DNA from: an uncultured Erysipelotrichaceae bacterium
Lineage (GTDB): Bacteria; Bacillota_I; Bacilli_A; Erysipelotrichales; Erysipelotrichaceae
Length of the DNA stretch: 15,385 nucleotides
NCBI GenBank assembly: GCA_902784015.1
Contig: CACZTC010000171.1
Location: 1 to 15,385 of the forward strand
Direction of reading: 5' to 3'
Below are positions 7,164-14,247 of this stretch, piece after piece. Position numbers and translations under genes: made by a program. Numbering within the stretch: the first letter of the stretch is position 1; each line of letters begins with the position of its first letter. The notes under the pieces were generated by a model that saw nothing but the letters and a program-made list of their open reading frames with translations, did no database searches and was not told the DNA's origin.

Positions 7164-8309
7164 ATGAACAAATTATTAAAATCTTCTCTAGCAGCTTTAT
7201 TAGCAGTTTCTTTATTCGGTTGTACTAATACTTCTTCTACTCCAAGCGAGGAGAAAAAGGAAGAAAAGACTGAAGAAAAAACAGAAGAAACTACTACTAA
7301 TGATGGCGAATTTAAAATCGCTGTTGTAACAGACGTTGGTCAATTAATGGACAAAGGTTTCAACCAAGGTACTTACGAAGGCGCACAAGCTTATGCAGAC
7401 GCTAATGGTATTCCAATGAAATACTATCAACCAGCTAATGGTGGCGACGCAACTGATAACGACAGAATTGACGCTATGAAACAAGCAATTGAAAATGGCG
7501 CTGAAATTATCGTTACTCCAGGTTTCTTACAAGCAACAGCTTTAGAAGCAGTAGCTAAAGAATATCCTGATGTTAAATTCGTATTCGTTGATGGTTGGGC
7601 TATGGGTTATGACAATATCACAGCTATCGTTTATAAAGAACAAGAATCAGGCTATTTAGCAGGTTATGCAGCAGTTATGGAAGGCTATACAAAATTAGGC
7701 TTTACTGGTGGTGGCGGCGGTAGCAACCCTGCAGTAAATCGTTTCGGTTATGGCTTTGTTCAAGGTGCAGATGCAGCAGCTAAAGAAAAAGGCGTAGATG
7801 TTGAAGTTAAATATTCTTATAAGTATGGTGAAACATTCTCTGCTTCTACAGAATTACAAACACAAATCGCTGGTTGGTATGCTGATGGCACAGAAGTAGT
7901 ATTCTCTTGTGGTGGATCTATGTTCCAATCTGTATTATCAGCAGCTGCTGAATATGAAGATGCAAGAATCATTGGTGTAGACGTTGACCAATCAGGTGAA
8001 TCTTCTAAAGTTATCACAAGTGCTGTTAAAGGTTTATCGGCTTCTGTTGAACAAGTATTAGGTCAATACTATGATGGCAAATGGGATGCTGAATTAGCTA
8101 ATGTTGCTCAAAATTTAGGTGCAGCTGAAAACGCTACTGGCTTACCAGAAGATACATGGTCACTCACAAACTTCTCATTAGATGACTATAAAGCTTTATT
8201 AGGTAAGATAGCTAATGGTGAAGTTACACCAGATGCTAATGTACCAGATGATGCTAATAATGGTGATTGGCTAACTAACTTTGAAAAAGTTAAAGTAGTA
8301 TTTGAATAA
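7164..8309 (+). CDS. BMP-family lipoprotein, substrate-binding component of a nucleoside ABC importer
   Basis: The protein binds its ligand outside the membrane and delivers it to the ABC permeases encoded downstream. It has a lipoprotein signal peptide with lipobox LFGC (17-20), lipidated Cys20, an acidic and Lys/Thr-rich linker (about 21-48) and a periplasmic-binding-like BMP domain. Typical BMP signatures are TDVGQLMDKGFNQG (56-69), IIVTPGFLQA (115-124), FVFVDGWAM (139-147) and EQESGYLAGYAAV (159-171). A Gly-rich stretch, TGGGGGSNPAVNRFGYGF, is at 181-198. Relatives (PnrA, L. lactis BmpA, B. subtilis NupN) bind purine or other nucleosides. The 381-residue length is usual. Codons look more optimised than in neighbouring genes, and two strong purine-rich sites (AGGAGGG, AAAGGA) precede the ATG, as expected for the most abundant component. 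Ligand identity is inferred. Confidence 0.93.
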   Translation: MNKLLKSSLAALLAVSLFGCTNTSSTPSEEKKEEKTEEKTEETTTNDGEFKIAVVTDVGQLMDKGFNQGTYEGAQAYADANGIPMKYYQPANGGDATDNDRIDAMKQAIENGAEIIVTPGFLQATALEAVAKEYPDVKFVFVDGWAMGYDNITAIVYKEQESGYLAGYAAVMEGYTKLGFTGGGGGSNPAVNRFGYGFVQGADAAAKEKGVDVEVKYSYKYGETFSASTELQTQIAGWYADGTEVVFSCGGSMFQSVLSAAAEYEDARIIGVDVDQSGESSKVITSAVKGLSASVEQVLGQYYDGKWDAELANVAQNLGAAENATGLPEDTWSLTNFSLDDYKALLGKIANGEVTPDANVPDDANNGDWLTNFEKVKVVFE

Positions 8310-8327
8310 TTTAACTGATCAATAATT

Positions 8328-8358
8328 ATAGGAATGATGGTTTATCCATCATTCCTAT
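8328..8358 (+). promoter_or_regulatory. Perfect 13-bp stem-loop after the lipoprotein gene
   Basis: ATAGGAATGATGG (8328-8340) and its exact reverse complement (8346-8358) flank a five-base TTTAT loop, 18 bases after the lipoprotein stop codon. No proper T-run follows, so it is more likely a 3' stabilising structure for the lipoprotein mRNA than a terminator. Its arms can also pair, with one mismatch, with arms further downstream. Confidence 0.75.
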
Positions 8359-8365
8359 GATTTAA

Positions 8366-8390
8366 AAAGGACATCAGTCCTTTATTTTTA
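8366..8390 (+). terminator. Rho-independent terminator or attenuator between lipoprotein and ATPase genes
   Basis: AAAGGAC (8366-8372), loop ATCA and GTCCTTT (8377-8383) form a 7-bp stem followed by ATTTTTA. Because the ATPase and permease genes downstream have no strong promoter that I can see in the remaining 60 bases, partial termination here probably keeps their expression below that of the lipoprotein. An A-run before the stem would let it work in the other direction too. Confidence 0.65.
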
Positions 8391-8435
8391 TATATATTTA
8401 TAGACTGAATCTATATAAAAGTAATAGGACTGATG
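8372..8435 (+). promoter_or_regulatory. Long-range stem competing with the terminator, ending just before the ATPase ribosome binding site
   Basis: CATCAGTCCT (8372-8381) is the exact reverse complement of AGGACTGATG (8426-8435), with a small inner hairpin TATAGA/TCTATA (8399-8404 with 8410-8415). The first arm includes the terminator loop and most of its second arm, so the two folds exclude each other. The stem ends four bases before AAAGGA of the ATPase gene (8440-8445). Confidence 0.5.
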
Positions 8436-8451
8436 CAAGAAAGGATTACTT

Positions 8452-10026
8452 ATGGAAGATAAACATAACGAAAGTGAATATATTATTGAACTAAGAAATA
8501 TCACTAAAGTATTCCCTGGCATTATTGCCAATGACCATATAAATATCCAATTAAAAAGAGGAGAGATTCATGCTCTTTTAGGGGAAAATGGTGCAGGCAA
8601 ATCAACTTTAATGTCAGTTCTTTTTGGTTTATATCAACCAGAAGAAGGGGAAATATTAAAAAATGGTGAAGTAGTTACTATTAATGATCCTAATGACGCA
8701 AATGATTTAGGTATTGGTATGGTGCACCAGCATTTTAAATTAGTTGATGTATTCACGGTATTAGAAAATATTATTTTAGGTGTTGAAACAACAAAGCATG
8801 GCTTCTTAAGTAAAAAAGAAGCGCGCGAAAAGGTTATGAAACTATCTGAAAATTATGGTTTAAATATTGATCCTGATGCTTTGGTAGAAAATATTACTGT
8901 TGGTATGCAGCAAAGAACAGAAATATTGAAGATGTTATATCGTGATAATGAAATATTAATCTTTGATGAACCAACAGCGGTATTAACTCCTCAAGAGATT
9001 ACCGAATTAATGGCGATAATGAAAGGTTTAGCAGCAGAAGGTAAATCAATTCTTTTTATTTCTCATAAATTAAATGAAATTATGGAAGTTGCGGATAGAT
9101 GCAGTGTTTTAAGAAAAGGTAAATATATAGGTACTGTTAATATCAAAGATACAACTAAAGAAGAATTATCTAATATGATGGTTGGCCGTGATGTTAAATT
9201 TGCGGTAGATAAAGATGAAGCTAAACCTAAAGAAACAATATTGAAGGTTACTAATTTATGTGTAGAAGATCCAATTCATAAAAAAGATGCAGTGCATAAT
9301 GTTTCTTTGGAAGTTAGAGCTGGCGAAATTGTATGTATTGCGGGAATTGATGGAAATGGACAAACGGAATTTGTGCAAGGTGTTACAGGTCTAAGTCATG
9401 TTAAAAGTGGAACCATCGAATTATTGATTGATGGCAAAATGGAAAATATAACTAAGAAATCAATCCGTTATAAGAATACTCATGGTATCTCTCATATTCC
9501 TGAAGATAGACATAAACATGGTTTAGTTTTGGATTACTCTTTGGAGCAAAATATGGTTCTACAAAGATATTTTGAACCTGAATTCCAAAATAATGGTTTT
9601 ATCAATTTCAAATCAATTCGTACATATAGTGAAGACTTAATTGATCGCTTTGATGTTAGAAGTGGTCAAGGTCCTATTACTCAAGCTCGCTCTATGTCAG
9701 GTGGTAACCAACAAAAAGCAATTGTAGCACGTGAAATAGATCGTCAGCATAGCTTACTTATTGCCGTACAACCAACCCGTGGTTTAGATGTAGGCGCAAT
9801 TGAATTTATTCATAAAGAAATTGTTAATAAACGTGATGATGGAGCAGCTGTTCTTTTAGTTTCACTTGAATTAGATGAAGTAATGAATTTATCAGATAGA
9901 ATATTAGTTATGTATGAGGGTGAGATTGTTGGAGAACTTAATCCAAAAGAAACTAATGTTCAGGAATTAGGTTTATATATGGCAGGCGCTAAAAAGCAAC
10001 AAGAGGGGGTGAATGATAATGAATAA
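8452..10026 (+). CDS. Nucleoside ABC transporter ATPase, tandem ABC domains (NupA/NupO-like)
   Basis: This 524-residue cytoplasmic protein powers the importer and carries two ATPase domains in one chain, like RbsA-type proteins. Domain 1 has Walker A GENGAGKST (44-52), Q-loop Gln93, a degenerate signature VGMQQ (150-154), Walker B ILIFDEPTA (168-176) and switch His205. Domain 2 has a degenerate Walker A GIDGNGQTE (298-306) without the lysine, a proper signature MSGGNQQ (415-421), and a Walker B reading LLIAVQPTRGLD (435-446) with Gln in place of the catalytic Glu. Its switch His is replaced in LLVSLELDE (468-476). This one-active-site layout is normal for the riboside family. AAAGGA precedes the ATG by six bases. 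The gene overlaps the first permease gene by 14 bases. Confidence 0.94.
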   Translation: MEDKHNESEYIIELRNITKVFPGIIANDHINIQLKRGEIHALLGENGAGKSTLMSVLFGLYQPEEGEILKNGEVVTINDPNDANDLGIGMVHQHFKLVDVFTVLENIILGVETTKHGFLSKKEAREKVMKLSENYGLNIDPDALVENITVGMQQRTEILKMLYRDNEILIFDEPTAVLTPQEITELMAIMKGLAAEGKSILFISHKLNEIMEVADRCSVLRKGKYIGTVNIKDTTKEELSNMMVGRDVKFAVDKDEAKPKETILKVTNLCVEDPIHKKDAVHNVSLEVRAGEIVCIAGIDGNGQTEFVQGVTGLSHVKSGTIELLIDGKMENITKKSIRYKNTHGISHIPEDRHKHGLVLDYSLEQNMVLQRYFEPEFQNNGFINFKSIRTYSEDLIDRFDVRSGQGPITQARSMSGGNQQKAIVAREIDRQHSLLIAVQPTRGLDVGAIEFIHKEIVNKRDDGAAVLLVSLELDEVMNLSDRILVMYEGEIVGELNPKETNVQELGLYMAGAKKQQEGVNDNE

Positions 10027-11161
10027 AGGCGGATTCAAACAAGTTTTAGCTTCATTATTATGTATCCTCGGTGGTATTTTGGTAGGCTTTATTGTCTTAT
10101 TACTATTAGCTACTTTTACTGATAGTATTTCTATTAGTGAAGCTATAAAAGGTATTTCAATTGTATTACGTGGACCATTTGCTAGTGGTAAAAATGCGAT
10201 GTTCCAATTAGGTAATATGTTATTTAATGCAACACCACTTATCTTTACAGGTTTATCTGTAGCTATCGCATTTAAGACAGGCTTATTTAATATCGGTGCA
10301 CCTGGTCAATATCTAATGGGAGCAATGGCTGCCTTATTAGTTTCATTATCTATCCCAAGTACAGTCTTACATCCAGCTATTATTTGGATATTAGCATTGT
10401 TAGCTGGAGCAATCATGGGAGCTATTTGGGGCTGCATACCAGGTTTCTTTAAAGCTGTTCTAAATGTTAATGAAGTTATTGTATGTATTATGACTAACTG
10501 GATTGCCGCTAATGTGGTGAGTTGGGTATTTAATGGTTCTAAATTCATTAATTATGCTGAAACAAAAATTAATTTTATTGTTAAAACAGAAACGAATAAT
10601 ATTGCCACACCAACCTTAGGTATGGATACATTATTCTCTGGTGGTTCAGTTAAATCATATATTGATATCAGTATATTCATTGCGATTGCGGTAGCTATCT
10701 TCTTATATATAGTTATGAATAGAACTGTATTTGGATATGAACTTAAAGCTTGCGGCTTTAATAAAAATGCATCTAAATATGCAGGTATGAATGAAAGAAG
10801 AAATATTATTCTTTCTATGGCTATCGCTGGAGCGCTTGCGGCAACTGGTGCTGCCTTATGGTGTTTGAATGGTCATCAAGACTTTAAGTGGGATACATAT
10901 CAAACTTTACCAGCAGATGGCTTTAATGGTATTGTTGCTGCATTATTAGCTTCTAATAATCCAATAGGTGTAATTTTTAGCTCAATCTTCTTGAAGTATT
11001 TGAATGTTGGTGGCTCTAATCTAGCTGCTAATACATCATTTAATGAATATGTATCACAATTAATTATTGCGATGATTGTTTATTTCTCTGGTTTCGCTAG
11101 TTATATCACAAATATAATTGCGAATCGTAAAAAGAAAATAATAGAAGAGGATAGGGGGTAG
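10013..11161 (+). CDS. Nucleoside ABC transporter permease 1 (NupB/NupP-like, BPD_transp_2 family)
   Basis: One of the two membrane subunits of the importer. It has 382 residues with about eight to ten hydrophobic segments, the first at about 11-34. Family marks are the conserved FNIGAPGQYLMGAMAA (92-107) and the cytoplasmic coupling region NVNEVIVCIMTNWIA (151-165), then ELKACGFNKNASKYAGMN near 241-258. The start lies inside the ATPase gene. ATG at 10013 or the one six bases later (10019) are both possible behind AGAGGGGG (10002-10009); spacing slightly favours the second, which would remove two residues. Overlap with the ATPase gene points to coupled translation and equal subunit numbers. 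Confidence 0.92.
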   Translation: MIMNKGGFKQVLASLLCILGGILVGFIVLLLLATFTDSISISEAIKGISIVLRGPFASGKNAMFQLGNMLFNATPLIFTGLSVAIAFKTGLFNIGAPGQYLMGAMAALLVSLSIPSTVLHPAIIWILALLAGAIMGAIWGCIPGFFKAVLNVNEVIVCIMTNWIAANVVSWVFNGSKFINYAETKINFIVKTETNNIATPTLGMDTLFSGGSVKSYIDISIFIAIAVAIFLYIVMNRTVFGYELKACGFNKNASKYAGMNERRNIILSMAIAGALAATGAALWCLNGHQDFKWDTYQTLPADGFNGIVAALLASNNPIGVIFSSIFLKYLNVGGSNLAANTSFNEYVSQLIIAMIVYFSGFASYITNIIANRKKKIIEEDRG

Positions 11162-11164
11162 ATT

Positions 11165-12148
11165 ATGGTATTCATATTACAAAAAACATTGATATTTACT
11201 ATTCCATTACTAATTGTTGCCCTAGCTGGTATGTTTGCGGAACGTAGTGGTATTATCAATATCGCTTTAGATGGTATCATGATTTTTGGAGCCTTCATTG
11301 GTGCTGTTGTTGCATTATTCTTAAGAACGAATGTTTCATTCTTTGTTGATCATAATCAATTATTATTTATTACATGTATGATTGCAGCAGCGCTTGCTGG
11401 AGCTCTATTCTCATTATTATTATCATTCTCAGCTATTAAATTTAATGCTAACCAGACTATTGGTGGTACAGCTCTAAATTTATTAGCTCCAGCAATTGCC
11501 TTATTCTTAATCAAAGTCTTTACTTCTAAAGATCAATTAGAAATGGGTATGGCTTATGATACATTAGGTGGAAGACACGACTTCTCATATGTTATTACTA
11601 ATGGGGAATTACCTGATATATTAAAAATATTCTTTGATAAGATGTATATCTCTACTTATGTATGCATAATTTTATTCATCATATTATCAATCTTTATTTA
11701 TAAAACAAAAACAGGTTTAAGAATAAGATCTTGTGGTGAGAATCCTCAAGCAGCTGACTCTGTTGGTATCAATGTATATAAGATGAGATATTTAGGCACT
11801 TCTATTTCTGGTGCTTTAGCTGGCTTAGGTGGTTATGTTTATATTGCTACAGTCGCAAATGGAACAGCATCTGGAGCGGTTGCAGGAATGGGCTTCTTAG
11901 CTTTAGCTATCATGATCTTTGGTAACTGGCATCCAGTAGGCATAGCCTTTGGTGCACTTATGTTTGGTTTCCTTAAATGTTTAAGCGTTGTCTATAGTCA
12001 ATTTGAATTCACTAAGAATTTAGGACTACCAATGTATTTCTATAATATTATTCCTTATTTGGCAGTATTAATTGTCTTAGCTTTCTCGGCAGGTAAATCA
12101 AGAGCACCAAAAGCAGAAGGTATACCTTACGATAAAGGATCTAGATAA
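11165..12148 (+). CDS. Nucleoside ABC transporter permease 2 (NupC/NupQ-like, BPD_transp_2 family)
   Basis: The second membrane subunit, 327 residues, starts three bases after permease 1 with AGGGGG just ahead of the ATG. It shows the family block ERSGIINIALDGIM (26-39) near the N-terminus, NQTIGGTALNLLAPA (96-110), and the loop LRIRSCGENPQAADSVGINV in the second half. Later hydrophobic segments complete the pore. It pairs with permease 1, which has the related FNIGAPGQ block at its matching position, to form the heterodimeric channel energised by the tandem ATPase. It is the last gene of the operon, and a strong terminator begins six bases after its stop. Confidence 0.92.
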   Translation: MVFILQKTLIFTIPLLIVALAGMFAERSGIINIALDGIMIFGAFIGAVVALFLRTNVSFFVDHNQLLFITCMIAAALAGALFSLLLSFSAIKFNANQTIGGTALNLLAPAIALFLIKVFTSKDQLEMGMAYDTLGGRHDFSYVITNGELPDILKIFFDKMYISTYVCIILFIILSIFIYKTKTGLRIRSCGENPQAADSVGINVYKMRYLGTSISGALAGLGGYVYIATVANGTASGAVAGMGFLALAIMIFGNWHPVGIAFGALMFGFLKCLSVVYSQFEFTKNLGLPMYFYNIIPYLAVLIVLAFSAGKSRAPKAEGIPYDKGSR

Positions 12149-12153
12149 TAAGC

Positions 12154-12183
12154 AAAGGCTAGCAGTGCTAGCCTTTATTTTTT
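12154..12183 (+). terminator. Strong terminator of the transporter operon, shared with convergent cysE
   Basis: AAAGGCTAGC (12154-12163), loop AGT and GCTAGCCTTT (12167-12176) form a perfect 10-bp stem followed by ATTTTTT. On the minus strand the same stem starts at the cysE stop codon and is followed by TTTGCTTATT, so it can serve both converging genes, though less well for cysE. Confidence 0.9.
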
Positions 12184-12981
12184 GTAAACAGTTTGATTGT
12201 CTGGGATAGAAGAAGTAATCCAAGCATTACCACCAATAATACAATTATTACCGATAATTGTATCGCCACCTAATATCGTTGCATTAGCATAAACGATAAC
12301 ATTATCTTTTATATCAGGATGACGTTTACCTCCTTTAATAGGATTACCATTTTCATCATTCTCAAAACTTTTAGCACCAATTGTAACACCTTGATATAGT
12401 TTGACATGATTTCCAATAGTAGCTGTTTCACCTATAACAATACCAGTGCCATGATCAATGCAGAAATGCGTGCCAATTGTAGCACCGGGATTAATATCAA
12501 TACCAGTTTTTTCATGAGCATATTCAGTCATGATACGTGGTATTAAAGGTGTATTTAATTCTCTTAAAGCATGAGCTAAGCGATAAATAAATATTGCATA
12601 AAAGCCAGGATAGCATAGAATGATTTCCTCTTTAGCTTTAGCTGCGGGATCACCGTCATATATAGCTTGAATATCTGTAGAAAGGATGTCATATAAGCGT
12701 GGTAAATTCTTTATAAAGCCATCGATTATTTCTTCTTTAGTATGTAAACTATCATGATAACAAAGGACTTTAGATAATTCGCTATCTAATAATTCTTGAA
12801 GTTTTTCTAAGGCGCTATCTTCATTTAAGTCTAAATAATGATAATAACAAGGATAAAATAGTACTTGGACTGTTTTAATGATTGCAATAATCGCATTTCG
12901 ATTAGTTATTTCACATTCAAGTTCTAAATCCTTATCTCTATTTTTCTTAATAATATCTAATATATCTTTATAATCACTCAT
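12175..12981 (-). CDS. cysE: Serine O-acetyltransferase
   Basis: The enzyme acetylates L-serine with acetyl-CoA to O-acetylserine, the carbon precursor of cysteine. Residues 1-150 are the helical N-terminal domain, longer than in the shortest forms. The rest is a left-handed beta-helix of hexapeptide repeats. Key marks are EYAHEKTGIDINPGATIG (153-170) with Asp162, FCIDHGTGIVIGETATIG (173-190) with the catalytic His177, and GGKRHPDIKDNVIVYANATILG (split at 217-238) at the CoA site. The usual His in DIHPGA is Asn163 here. Length is 268 residues. AAGGTGA lies about seven bases before the ATG, and the stop codon lies in the stem of the shared terminator. No T-box or S-box leader fits in the upstream gap. 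No cysK is in view. Confidence 0.94.
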   Translation of the reverse strand: MSDYKDILDIIKKNRDKDLELECEITNRNAIIAIIKTVQVLFYPCYYHYLDLNEDSALEKLQELLDSELSKVLCYHDSLHTKEEIIDGFIKNLPRLYDILSTDIQAIYDGDPAAKAKEEIILCYPGFYAIFIYRLAHALRELNTPLIPRIMTEYAHEKTGIDINPGATIGTHFCIDHGTGIVIGETATIGNHVKLYQGVTIGAKSFENDENGNPIKGGKRHPDIKDNVIVYANATILGGDTIIGNNCIIGGNAWITSSIPDNQTVYKK

Positions 12982-13004
12982 AAAATCACCTTAATTACTA
13001 GTAA

Positions 13005-13033
13005 ATATTACTTATTTTCGCTTTTTTCAGCAA
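13005..13033 (-). promoter_or_regulatory. Promoter of cysE
   Basis: On the minus strand TTGCTG (13033-13028), a 17-base spacer and TAATAT (13010-13005) resemble a housekeeping promoter, about 24 bases before the cysE ATG. The leader would be under 20 bases and contains AAGGTGA. Confidence 0.6.
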
Positions 13034-13050
13034 GTATTGTAAACATAAAA

Positions 13051-13079
13051 GTGCAAAAATATCTAAATAATGGTAGAAT
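13051..13079 (+). promoter_or_regulatory. Possible promoter of the carD-mntP-symporter genes
   Basis: GTGCAA (13051-13056), a 17-base spacer and TAGAAT (13074-13079) lie about 26 bases before the carD ATG. The -10 box is good and the -35 box poor. It is back to back with the cysE promoter. Confidence 0.45.
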
Positions 13080-13104
13080 AGGCAAATAGGAAAAGAGGCA
13101 TGTG

Positions 13105-13638
13105 ATGTATAAAATTAATGATGTTTTAGTATATAAAAGAGATGTTTGTAAGGTAGTAGGCAAACAAAAAAGTCCAATTAATGGAGAAATGTGTTATATT
13201 CTCGTGCCTTTTTATCAAGCAGATGGCTCTATTAGAATGCAGGTACCTGTATCTAATAAAGCAGGTAATATTAGAGATATTCTAACTAAAAAAGAAATAG
13301 ATAAACTTATCAAAGAGACTCCAGATATTGCATCATTACCTAGTAAACCAGCAAATATGAAAAGCCAATATACAGCACTACTTAAAGGTAATGAAATAAC
13401 TGATTTGATTTGTATCATGAAAACTTCTTATGGAAGAAATAAAGTGAGACAAGATCAAAATAAAAAAGTAGCTTCAGTAGATGATGAATATTTAAAGAAG
13501 GCTGAAAAATATTTATTTGAAGAAATGGCAGTATCTTTAGGTAAATCTGTTGAGGATGCTAAAAAATATTTTGAAAAAGCAGTAGCTAAAGCTGCTACTA
13601 CAAAATCAAAAAAGACAACAACTAAAAAGAAAAAATAG
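13105..13638 (+). CDS. CarD/CdnL-family RNA polymerase-binding transcription regulator
   Basis: CarD-family proteins bind the RNA polymerase beta subunit through an N-terminal Tudor-like RID domain and affect open-complex formation at promoters, often of rRNA genes. The N-terminal domain is visible as MYKINDVLVYKRDVCKVV followed by YILVPFYQADGSIRMQVPVS, with the alternating beta-strand pattern typical of the family, up to about residue 60. Residues 65-150 are mainly helical, as in CdnL. The last 20 or so residues form a tail rich in Lys, Thr and Ala ending in four Lys, which ordinary CdnL proteins lack. I start at ATG 13105 rather than the adjacent GTG at 13102, since AGAGG lies seven bases before the ATG; this gives 177 residues. 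It heads a gene group with mntP. Confidence 0.88.
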   Translation: MYKINDVLVYKRDVCKVVGKQKSPINGEMCYILVPFYQADGSIRMQVPVSNKAGNIRDILTKKEIDKLIKETPDIASLPSKPANMKSQYTALLKGNEITDLICIMKTSYGRNKVRQDQNKKVASVDDEYLKKAEKYLFEEMAVSLGKSVEDAKKYFEKAVAKAATTKSKKTTTKKKK

Positions 13639-13663
13639 ACAGTGACGATAGGCATTGTCTATT
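13634..13663 (+). terminator. Hairpin at the end of carD, possible weak terminator
   Basis: AATAGACAGTG (13634-13644) and CATTGTCTATT (13653-13663) form an 11-bp stem with one G-U pair in RNA and an eight-base loop. It overlaps the carD TAG. Only a broken T-run (TATATT) follows, so it may reduce rather than stop transcription into mntP, whose ATG is 20 bases downstream. Confidence 0.55.
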
Positions 13664-13683
13664 TATATTAAGGGATAGAAAAG

Positions 13684-14232
13684 ATGATTATTAATAGTAT
13701 AGCTTTAGGAATATCATTAGCGATGGATGCCTTCTCTGTTTCGGTAGCTAATGCTTTATATGAGCCAGAGATGAAAAAAAGTAAATCTTTAAAGATTGCG
13801 GGCACTTTCGCTTTTTTTCAGGCTATCATGCCAATAATAGGCTGGCTATTTGTGAAATATTTGGTCTCTTTTTTTAAAGGAGTTGAACCATATATTCCTT
13901 GGATAGCTTTTGTGATACTTGGTTTTTTAGGAATTAAGATGATTATTAGTGGTTATAAACAGGAATTATGTGAACCAGTAAAAGATGGTACTTTATTAAT
14001 GCAAGGAATTGCGACTAGTATAGATGCTTTATCAGTTGGTTTTACGATTGTGAATTATACTTTTATGGAAGTTCTTTTAAGTGTTTCGATTATTGCATTT
14101 ATTACATTAATCATTTGTCTAATAGGTTTATTATTAGGCAAAAAATTAAGTTGCGCTTTGACTGGTAAGACTTGTATATTAGGAGGTATCATATTAATCA
14201 TTATTGGGATAAAGACATTGATGCATATTTAG
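13684..14232 (+). CDS. mntP: Manganese efflux pump MntP
   Basis: MntP exports Mn2+ across the cytoplasmic membrane and protects against manganese excess. The protein has 182 residues and about six membrane segments in two homologous halves. Each half carries the family's acidic motif: SLAMDAFSVSVANAL (11-25) with Asp15, and ATSIDALSVGFTI (110-122) with Asp114. This matches the family in length and layout. AAGGGA lies eight bases before the ATG. The gap to carD is only 45 bases and is largely taken by a hairpin, so the manganese riboswitch (yybP-ykoY) that controls mntP in many bacteria is absent here; expression probably depends on the carD promoter or readthrough. The symporter gene follows 15 bases later. 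Confidence 0.94.
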   Translation: MIINSIALGISLAMDAFSVSVANALYEPEMKKSKSLKIAGTFAFFQAIMPIIGWLFVKYLVSFFKGVEPYIPWIAFVILGFLGIKMIISGYKQELCEPVKDGTLLMQGIATSIDALSVGFTIVNYTFMEVLLSVSIIAFITLIICLIGLLLGKKLSCALTGKTCILGGIILIIIGIKTLMHI

Positions 14233-14247
14233 ATAAGGGGTATATAG

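Noticed and set aside
10306..11298. Minus-strand open frames at 10306-10548 and 11101-11298
   Set aside because: Both are shadows of the permease genes, which show conserved family motifs on the plus strand.
12982..13104. Possible T-box leader before cysE
   Set aside because: The promoter predicted at 13005-13033 leaves a leader under 20 bases, and no T-box bulge sequence or terminator is seen on the minus strand.
13639..13683. Possible manganese (yybP-ykoY) riboswitch before mntP
   Set aside because: The gap is 45 bases and mostly occupied by the carD hairpin; this is too short for the aptamer.
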